This document shows positions 56,297 through 64,000 of a stretch of 64,000 nt of DNA, piece after piece; position 1 is the first letter of the stretch; each line of letters begins with the position of its first letter. The stretch is from Hypholoma sublateritium FD-334 SS-4 (Eukaryota; Basidiomycota; Agaricomycetes; Agaricales; Strophariaceae): contig KN817519.1 of the NCBI GenBank assembly GCA_000827495.1, forward strand, positions 574,462 through 638,461, in the 5' to 3' direction. A program made the position numbers and the translations under genes. The notes below the pieces were generated by a model. That model was not told the origin of the DNA and searched no databases. It saw nothing but the letters and a program-made list of their open reading frames with translations.

Positions 56297-57907
56297 TTAT
56301 TGAACGGTGAACTGATGGAATACGGTCAGCACCTCGCCACAAATTTACCCCACACATGATGTCAGACTCACATAGACAACGTCGTCAAGCGAGCCATGCT
56401 GCGCGACGGGGGCCAAAACAGGCTGATGGTTCGCCGCCGAGTTAATCGACGACAGCTTGTACACACCCGCCGGGAGCCCACCGGTCACCTCCGCCTCGAG
56501 CACCCCGTCCGCACTCGCCGCGCTGTTCAGCCCCTTGAAAAACGCAAACACCGTAGGGTCGGACACAGCCGTCGACGTCAGCGACGCGATCTTCTCGATG
56601 ACGACGTGCGAGTGCCCGACGATGACGCCCTGCGCGTTGAGCTGCTGCGGCGCGGAAAAGTAGTTCTCCTCCGCGTTCACGAAGTTGCCCGTCGCGAGGT
56701 TCTTGATGCGCATCTTCACTGTGAAGTTCGTGTTCGCAGCGACGGTCCCGGTGTTCTTCGGGAAGAGGAACTTCGACGAGGGTATCACCGACTTGGACGG
56801 GATGGAGCCCATCGGCGCGGGGTTGCACGACCCGCCGGTGACCTGTTCGCCGTTCGTCAGGGGCAGATTAACCGTCTTGCAGAAGTTGATGAAGTTGTTG
56901 GTTGATGTCAGCGACGCGACTTGCCCTGGCAACGTAAAAAAGAAGATAAGTACAACAGGAATCTGTGCGTATTTTTGCAGACATTGCGTACCTGCTGTGG
57001 GAACATCCTGGCCGTCATTGGCAAAGCCCTTGGCAATCACAGCGGGGTCAAGAGCTGAAAACGAAGTATATTTGTCAGTTATATCGTGGAGTGATTGCAG
57101 AACGGCGAAAACTTGCTCAATGAAGTCTGCGAGTCATCCTATATACACAGTTAGCAGCAAGAACTGACGATCATGTCAACAAATCTACGTACAGAGGTAC
57201 CAGCAGAAGCGGTTGCCTTCGGAGCGGCAGCTGTCTTTGTAGCAGCGGACGTGCTGTCCGTTGCAGTCTGTGTCTTCGACTCCTTGATATGCGATTTAGT
57301 TGACGTGCTCGCGCTAGTGGCAGCGCTAGTCGTGCTCTGCCCATCACTGCCCGTATCCTGTGCTCCAGTCTATCAGATCATAAAAGCGATTTTGTCAGTC
57401 AGTAGCAGTCACTGATAGATCAGTGAATGATGCACGGACCGCGGCAATCCGCTGCGCCAGATCATCTGCCGTCGTGCAGGTGATGGAGGTCCCCGGTGAA
57501 TTGACCAACGGGAGGGCGGCACATCTGCCGTGCGCGATATATACATCAGTACAGTACAGCGCAGAAATAGCCTCTGTAGCACTCACATCGTGCCACTTGC
57601 ACAGGGTTGGATGACGAACTTTCCGCTGACGCATTGTGCGAGCTTGTCTTGGACGCAGGCAATGGGTTCAGCATCGGTGCACGCGGAGTCGGCCGATAGG
57701 GTTTTGAACTTATTACTACACAAGGTTGATATGTCAGTACCGAGATCAGCCGTTGAGTAAGGGCACAAACTTGAGCGCGATGGCAGCCTGGCCGTTCGCC
57801 AGATCGAAACCCGCCCGACGTGCCACCCTGGAATATTGCAAGGTGCGCGCCGACGCGGACAGAGACAGAGAGAGCGCCAGCGTTACAAAGAAGCCTGTGA
57901 TCTGCAT
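56297..57907 (-). CDS. Secreted protein: CBM19-like cysteine module plus conserved fungal domain
   Basis: Eight exons give about 393 residues. A signal peptide (MQITGFFVTLALSLSLSASA) is followed by a cysteine module: FKTLSADSACTDAEPIACV, LAQCVSGKFVIQPCASG, then CAALPLVNSPGTSITC. This resembles the CBM19-type chitin-binding module found in many agaricomycete secreted proteins. A Ser/Thr/Ala/Lys linker leads to the main domain: LDPAVIAKGFANDGQDVPTA, LTSTNNFINFCKTVN, SCNPAPMGSIPSKS, NYFSAPQQLN, GHSHVVIEKI, and NHQPVLAPVAQHGSLDDVVY. I know this domain as a common agaricomycete extracellular protein of unknown function. The last coding exon is 15 nt. One intron (57055-57116) starts GCAAGT. A paralog lies at 61545, facing away. 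Confidence 0.85.
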
Positions 57908-58895
57908 GTTGAACCTGGATTTTTGATCTTCAAAGATGTTGGAGCTTCGCAAAATATTGAAAGAATGTGCTCGAAAGAGTGAAAATGACACCAGGCCGAA
58001 GGGAATAAGGAAGTGCGGAAGAAGAGAGGAGGGGAAGGGAGACAAGAGGCAAAGCAGCGACGAGAAGAATAAATAATGCTCTTTTAGTGGCACTAGGCCG
58101 GCCATGCAATGCAAATGCAAATGCAATGGCCTTCTCAGCATACAATGGCGACCCCATTGTGCCAGTGGTCCATTCACCTCAATCCGGCGTCGCGTGGCGG
58201 TGTGTGCGATACTTAATTGGTGGCTCGTCGTCTAAGGCCATAGGGGCCTCTTCCTATTTTCGTGGGGTATTGGAGTATTGAAATGGCTCGTAAGAGGGTG
58301 TTCTGTATTGGACAGCGAAAAAGGACGGAGCGTGGTTATGAGTGAAAGCAAGAGCCGTTGGCCGGGCCGCCACGGGCACAAGACTGAACATCAATAGTAT
58401 TACGTAACCCGGCCATGCAAATCCCGGAAGCGGCATCCTTTTAGCCAATTTAGGCCTACTCCGGGGGGGGGTAATAAAATCCTACAAATCTATCAGTGTA
58501 TCAGCGCCGCCTGATTCAGAGGGAAACCTGTAGTAAGTCAGCATCTTGTCTTGGCAGACAGATTTGCTTTTTGTGGATCATTCTCATGCTACCCCGCGAA
58601 TTCTTGTATATATGTAGCTGTATATTGATGGCGCACAGTTTCAGACCCACACAGGCCATCTCGGATGAGCTCACTTCTGATTTTGCAAGCTATGGCCCCC
58701 TCAGTGAAGGATGACGAAATGCGCCCACAGCAAGGGCACTGCTTTTACTTCTTCCATCAACCTCGGCGTCTCCGCTCGGCGCTGACATCACAGAAATATG
58801 TCAACTTGAAGCGACTTCTTCCTGGATGTGCGCTAGCGTATTGAAAATGACATGCCTTGTGGAAATCTATTTCCACTATATATTATACTGATAAA
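57908..58895 (-). promoter_or_regulatory. Upstream region of secreted-protein gene
   Basis: 988 bp. A TATTTATT box on the minus strand (58068-58075) lies about 160 nt before the start, followed by a pyrimidine-rich leader, like many strongly expressed fungal genes. The remainder is the HAD-gene 3' flank. Confidence 0.5.
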
Positions 58896-60066
58896 TCAAA
58901 AAGATTGATCTATGGTGAGCTCTAGTCTGCCGTTCTCCACTTTCAAGGAAACCCTTCATAGGTGACTCAGCATCGAGGCCGTGCAAAATATTGTATGAAC
59001 GCACTTTGTAAGATCAGTTACAATGAAGTCGGGCTTGGCATCTGATTTGACAATTACATCGCGCTCGGTGGACGTGCATACAGCAAGCGTGAGCGATCCA
59101 GCTGCACGTCCTGATTTCAGCCCGGAAATTGCATCCTCTACGACCAAGCCTAGAGGCGTGAGGTTAGTCTCTCGAGGACATTTGAGCCCAAGTAAAACCT
59201 TTCTTTATACTGACATTTAGTCGCATCTATTCCGAGTAGGGCAGCGCCAGCTAAATAGGGATCAGGGTGTGGTTTCCCCCGCGCCACATCATTTGAGGTG
59301 ATAATTCCTTTCAAAGGGAGGGTTATCCCGGAGCGTTTTAATGCCCGGGGCGCATAACCATTCGAGGCTGTGGTAACGGATGCATCAAATGGTGTTACGA
59401 CACCATCTGTAGAAAACTACTCACCGGAGGTAACAATGGTCCATCGAGAGCTACTAGACGATTGGGACGATAGCTTGATCCGTATGAACGTAATCAGGAG
59501 GTGTCCGAGATAAAGCCAGACGCCAACTGACCTGCGAGACTAAATCACTTGCACCTGGTAAGGCTTGTGGCCCGCCTTCGATAACTTGGTCCTCAAAGCG
59601 GTCTATTTCTTCCTAGAAATTACAGGGTATTAATGTTACTCGATGACATACGGTAGGTGCATTTACCGACCAATAATCGGGCATCGTCGGTAATGCCGCA
59701 ATACTCCTTAAGTGTGTCGTAGAGTCTACGACCATGAGTTGCGTGGGCGATGGTGGAAGAGTCACCAAGATTGTAATCGGAGCTGAACGTTTTCCATGCT
59801 TGCAAGACTCCAGGGGTTGAATCGATCAGGGTTCTGCAGGGGATGCGGCGACCATGGGCATGTGCACTTGAAGTCGCGAAAAATAGAGTCGACTTGCCTG
59901 GGATCAAGGAACGAGTTTCGCGATCAGGATCAACGTGCGATCTTAATGGATAAGATACATACCCATCCATGTCAAACAAAATCTGTTCAATCAGATGGAT
60001 GTTAGAAAACAACTTTACAGAATGATAAATACATACAGCGTCTACGTTTACGGTGACTGACGACAT
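58896..60066 (-). CDS. HAD-superfamily phosphatase, glycerol-3-phosphatase-like
   Basis: Small cytosolic phosphatase with an Asp nucleophile. Starts MSSVTVNVDA and continues ILFDMDGTLIDSTPGVLQ across two introns; the DxDGT box is split after D-G. Other HAD motifs are WTIVTS (motif II), TSNDVARGKPHPDPYLAG (motif III Lys) and LVVEDAISGLKSGRAAG (motif IV). The cap domain comes between motifs I and II (EIDRFEDQVIEGGPQALPGA). About seven exons and 240-250 residues, the size of yeast Gpp1/Dog-type enzymes; the substrate (glycerol 3-phosphate or a sugar phosphate) is inferred. The last intron acceptor, and so the C-terminus DLTKLELTIDQSF, is the least certain part. Confidence 0.87.
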
Positions 60067-61544
60067 CGCGCAGGAAGGATGTGACTGCGTTTTGCTGGCA
60101 AAATCTGATATGGATCCGACCCACAGGTACGTTCTCGCCGGTTGCAAGCTGAGCCTCGCGTCGAGCAACGGTGTGTTCAAGATCAAGTTCCGCTATGCCA
60201 CACTTCGGCAGTTGCGCGATTGTTGCAATTCCCAAAAGGGGATTATGTAATGAATGCTGGTCAGCCATTGGAGGTCCCGGTCATTGGTCGCCAAGCACCA
60301 GTGGAAGCTTCCACCCCAAACCCACTCCTGAGACGACTTGTCATGCCAATACACCACGCTGCAGAACAAACTGATAATTCTATTCGAATGCCGCCTTCTT
60401 CCCGAGGTACGTGCCAATTTCACAACGTCGCAGGCCCAGCAGCCAATGCTATCTTTTTAGCGAACTCATTTATCACTGTAAATGGGACAAGAGTGGGAGA
60501 ATACAACAATTACGAGGCCAATGCCACAAAGACATCCTTGAGGGAAGTTTGTTCAAGGCCTTGACGTGGTAATGCATTGTCTATTCCGGTACATCCTATT
60601 GGTTATCTAAAATGAATGTCGTCTCATACGGGCAGAACTATTGTCTGCATATGTGCGTACGGTTGTGGCCTCTGTGGACATGATGGTTACAAGCACGAAG
60701 ATTTCAGAGAGCGGAATACGAATCAGATAACCAAGGAGACAGAATTGAGGCATTAATAGACGGTTATTTGTTTTTGAGGCATCACACCAGCGAACCTCTG
60801 TTTTTCCGACTTAACATCTTCAAAAGGCTTTTACAAAGTCCGATGAGTACTCTCGGGCATCATACAGAAGGGTACTAGAACATCCATAATTTTTATGATG
60901 GAATGCTTGCGAAATGCATTCAGACAGCTCTGATATCAAGTCTCTCGGAGTAGAAAATCAAAGATCTGTTATGACCAGCGGTGACATGCCACCCGCGAAC
61001 TTTCCATGGCCCTAGAATAGCTCGTCTCGCCGCTCGGTGTAAACGTCAAAGGTGATGTGAAGATGGTTGCGAGGAAACGAGGGCAGCTAAAATTGACTGT
61101 GCGACACAAAGAATGCGCGAGGAGAAAGTGGGAAACAAGTGAAATAAATGCGAGGATATGAAATACTATTCTCCTTTTACATTTTTAAAAAGTATACAGT
61201 TAGATAGGGTGCAAGAAATATGTGGTCTGTACTACTTTTGCAGCGAAAAGACAGCTCAAATCTGATGAACGATTGATCAGGTCCACTGGGAGTGAATTAG
61301 ATATTTATAGAACTCCAAAAATAGATGATCTATTTTCGACATGGCGTAGCCGGAAGGTATTTAAGATGGGGGTTAAATGCCAACCATCTCACGTTTCTGT
61401 CCTTCGTTCTTCACTTCCTTCCTTCCTTTCGTCTCCGTCCACTTTTTCGCGATCAGGTATCGTTTTGCGGCTAGTCCTCTGCACATTAATTCCTGGTGTT
61501 TTATTACTTTCTTTAACCTTCAACTCATTCCACCATCGATCATC
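60067..61544 (+). promoter_or_regulatory. Long upstream region of the second secreted-protein gene
   Basis: 1.48 kb without a supportable gene. A TATTTAAG box at 61358-61365 lies about 180 nt before the ATG and is followed by a pyrimidine-rich leader (CTTCCTTCCTTCCTTTCGT), a usual mark of highly expressed fungal genes. Short frames at 60140-60560 look accidental. Confidence 0.55.
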
Positions 61545-63074
61545 ATGAAGACCGGATCTCTCTTCATCGCTGTCTCTCTCGCTCTGTCGGCCGCCGCTGC
61601 TAACTTGCAGCAAGACCAACGAGGCAACAGCGTCAATGTTAACCGCGGAGGCTTCGGAAACAACAACAACAACGGTTTCTTTGGCCAAAACAACGGAAGG
61701 AACGGACAAAACAACCAAAACCAGAACAACCGTGGTGGTATCAACAACCAAAACACTAGCAAGACCGGAAAGTCAGCCATTTCCAACCAGAACGGCAACA
61801 CGGGCAAGGGTGCTGGTAGCGCCGCTTCTAGCTCCGTGAGTACTACCCGCGCTAGCACTTGCAACCTATCATACTAAAGTGTTTCTCCAAAATAGGCTGC
61901 TAAAGCTACGACTAGCGCCGCTGCTGCTGCCGCAGCATCGACTACCGCAGCCGCTGCCCAGAGCACGTCGACTGCTGCCGCTGCCACTGCCAACAACTCG
62001 AATGCTCAGGATTCGACGAGTCAGTGTATTATTCCCTCTCTGTGCCCACAAATATGCTGACCTTCAAAATTACAGCCCTCGACCCCGCAGTCATTGCCAC
62101 CGGATTCGAGAACAACGGCCAAGATGTTCCCACTGCTGGCCAGGTCGCATCGTTGACCTCGTCGAACAACTTCATCAACTTCTGCCTTACCGTCCCCAAC
62201 CAGCCCATCACAAACGGCAAGCAGATTACGACTGGTTCTTGCAACCCTGCGCCAATGGGATCTATCCCGGCCGTCGGTGACATGCCTTCAGCAAAATTCG
62301 TCGTTCCCGCTAACGGCGACACTCTGCCCGCGAACACCGCGTTCACGATTACCATGGCCATCGCCAACATGGAGACTGGTAACTTCGTGAATGCGGACGA
62401 GAACTACTTTGCCGCACCTCAGCAGCTCAATGGCCAAGGCCAGATCATCGGCCACTCGCACGTCGTCGTCGAGGCGCTCAGCTCCCTCGGCCAAACGACG
62501 CCGACTAACCCCCAGGTCTTCGCCTTCTTCAAGGGTCTTAACGCTGCTGCCGTTAACGGGCAACTGACTGCGGACGTCACTGCTGGCCTTCCCGCTGGAT
62601 TCTACAAGGTCTCTTCAATCAACACTGCTGCTAACCATCAACCGGTCTTGGTGCCCATCGCGCAACACGGATCCCTTGACGATGTTGCATACGTGAGTCT
62701 GCGACAATCCAAATATACGAAGACAGGAATGCTGATTTGGGGTTGTTTAGTTCACTGTCAGCGATAGCGGCGCCGCTGCATCGAACTCGACTGGCGCAGC
62801 CGCAGCTGATACATCTGCCGCCGTCGCTGCCACCGGATCAGCTGCATTGGCTGCACCTCCCGCCGCCGCGACCACTGCTGCTGCTGCTGCTGGAAAGGGT
62901 GCTGCAGGCGCCAAGAGCGCTGCACCAGCAAAGGTCACTGCTGCCCCGGCTAAGGGCAAGGCTCCCGCAGCCCCCGCGCGCGTCGCTCAGCCCCCCGCAA
63001 AGGCCGCACCTCCCAAGCAGGCTGCTCCCGTCCGTGGAGGTCGCTTCAACAGGCGCGCCCTTGCGCAGCTGTAA
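61545..63074 (+). CDS. Secreted protein, paralog of the 56297 gene, with Asn/Gly-rich N-terminus
   Basis: Four exons (61545-61835, 61896-62019, 62076-62692, 62751-63074) give 451 residues in phase. A signal peptide (MKTGSLFIAVSLALSAAAA) is followed by an Asn/Gly-rich stretch (GGFGNNNNNGFFGQNNG) and a poly-Ala/Ser/Thr linker. The main domain matches the paralog piece by piece: LDPAVIATGFENNGQDVPTA, LTSSNNFINFCLTVPN, SCNPAPMGSIPA, NYFAAPQQLN, GHSHVVVEAL, NHQPVLVPIAQHGSLDDVAY. The paralog's cysteine module is absent. The C-terminus is long, Ala/Pro/Lys-rich and ends with a basic tail (RGGRFNRRALAQL). Function unknown. Abundant secreted or wall-linked protein is inferred from composition and promoter. 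Confidence 0.88.
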
Positions 63075-63587
63075 ACGCTGTCAGCATTGTGTAGATGATG
63101 AACGAGTATTTATGTAGACACCTTAGTTTTGGCACATTCATTTGTATATTTGTTGTTATCAGGCGTGGAAAGCTAGTTCTTTGCCCCGCGTAATTCATTC
63201 ACGTTTCTCTGGACCATTCAATCGATTGCGAATCGTTTTGCTAAGGAAACACGGATTGCGTTGTTGTGATTCAGGATCGTCGAGTTTTGCGGGTGTTACT
63301 GTGCTACTGATGCGTCGCAGATGAACCGATTCAACAGTACATCCAGTAAGTCACGTCGGGAGACATTTCGCTTGTCCACAGTATGGGTGAGGCGATTTAG
63401 ACCGAGCTGACTGATAAAATCGGCGATTCGCAAGGGAAGTTAGAAAACGACATAATTATTGTGAATAATTGGTAAATAATACTAGTTATACGTTTGCACC
63501 GTAGCGGCGCCTGGGTCCCTCGGCGAGCGGTGTGAATCAGGGTGTTCGATTCCTCGGATTTTGCTGTGTAGAAGGAACGTCGGGCGA
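63075..63587. other. Intergenic between convergent secreted-protein gene and mgr2
   Basis: 513 bp of AT-rich 3' flank. A GTTCGATTCC at 63544 recalls a tRNA B box but has no matching stems. No gene called. Confidence 0.45.
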
Positions 63588-64000
63588 CTACTGCGAAAAC
63601 GCGGCCAGGCGGCGCTTCTCTGCGTCCCAGCGCGCCTTCATGAGTTGCGCGCCCTCTGACTTGGAGCGCACATTCGCGGCTGCCATGAGCTGGAGCTGTG
63701 CGGCCTGGAAATGTGGGGGGAGGACAGAGTCGCTGCGAATCACCTACGGAGATGGAGATTATTTAACCAAGGCATTTTCAAGAGACAAGCAAGGGGCGCA
63801 CCGATCCGATGGCGAGGAAAAATGAGAATGTCGCGGCGCTGCTGAGCATATACTGCGACAGTGTTGCAAGAAAGCCTCGCGGACCTGCCCCGCCTCTGGT
63901 AAAAAGTGCCACCGTATTAGCTAAATTTCTGCTACCAACACGGAATGTACAATACCTGATGATACTCCAGGAGCCGAAGATGAATCCAATGGTGAGGCCA
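63588..64000 (-). CDS. mgr2: Mgr2/Romo1-family subunit of the TIM23 complex, 5' end outside window
   Basis: Inner-membrane protein that guards the lateral gate of the TIM23 translocase. Visible exons: 63956 to the window edge, 63802-63895 and 63588-63743. Seen: GLTIGFIFGSWSIIRGGAGP, RGFLATLSQYMLSSAATF, and FFLAIGSVIRSDS, which are the two Gly-rich helices and the loop of the Romo1/Mgr2 family. A charged C-terminal tail of about 50 residues (QLMKARWDAEKRRLAAFSQ) follows, as in fungal Mgr2 rather than animal Romo1. The start lies beyond the right edge. Confidence 0.88.

Noticed and set aside
60067..61544. Possible extra gene in the 1.5-kb gap before the second secreted-protein gene
   Set aside because: No frame shows conserved motifs or a consistent exon chain. 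The region ends in a TATA box and pyrimidine-rich leader typical of a promoter.
63540..63560. GTTCGATTCC resembling a tRNA T-loop
   Set aside because: The flanking bases do not form a T stem and no cloverleaf can be drawn.

Overview
This is a eukaryotic window from a filamentous basidiomycete, most likely an Agaricomycete. Genes are close together on both strands. Almost every gene is cut by short (about 48-65 nt) GT-AG introns, and several exons are only 5-22 nt long. The protein set is fungal housekeeping. The motor part of the dynein heavy chain is a stand-alone gene, a split known from Basidiomycota. I found no bacterial operons, CRISPR arrays, insertion sequences, transposons or convincing tRNA genes.

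Layout. 0-2.4 kb: two tandem porphobilinogen deaminase (HEM3) copies on the minus strand; the upstream copy (1207-2374) is broken by a stop codon and a 1-nt insertion. 3-11.2 kb (minus): a Puf4-type pumilio RNA-binding protein and a Vps38/UVRAG-type subunit of the Vps34 kinase complex. 11.5-18.8 kb: an unknown acidic nuclear-type protein, a secreted S1/P1 nuclease with a 5-nt exon, a short protein carrying only cullin N-terminal sequence, and an HMG-box regulator. 18.9-23.7 kb: class 1A dihydroorotate dehydrogenase, TRAPP subunit Trs31, and a BTB/POZ protein. 24-32 kb: a GC-rich block with three unrecognised low-complexity proteins, mitochondrial ribosomal protein mL43 and homoserine kinase. 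32.8-44.2 kb: the dynein motor gene (dhc2 type). 44.4-48.4 kb: SmE, ribosomal protein uS14 and a cytochrome P450. 48.5-56 kb: a GCNA-like SprT metalloprotease, an Mdv1-like mitochondrial fission adaptor, a two-helix membrane protein and the Hsp90 co-chaperone p23/Sba1. 56-63 kb: two inverted paralogous secreted proteins on either side of a HAD phosphatase. 63.6 kb to the end: the 3' part of Mgr2/Romo1.

The genes do not form one pathway or a biosynthetic cluster; this is ordinary mixed fungal chromosome. The most interesting content is in gene structure: microexons that carry catalytic or cofactor-site residues (S1 nuclease, HEM3), a fresh-looking HEM3 pseudogene, GC-AG introns, the split dynein, a cullin fragment, and a sharply bounded GC-rich segment whose edges fall inside two genes. 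All exon models were made by eye from reading frame, splice consensus and family conservation; there is no transcript support.
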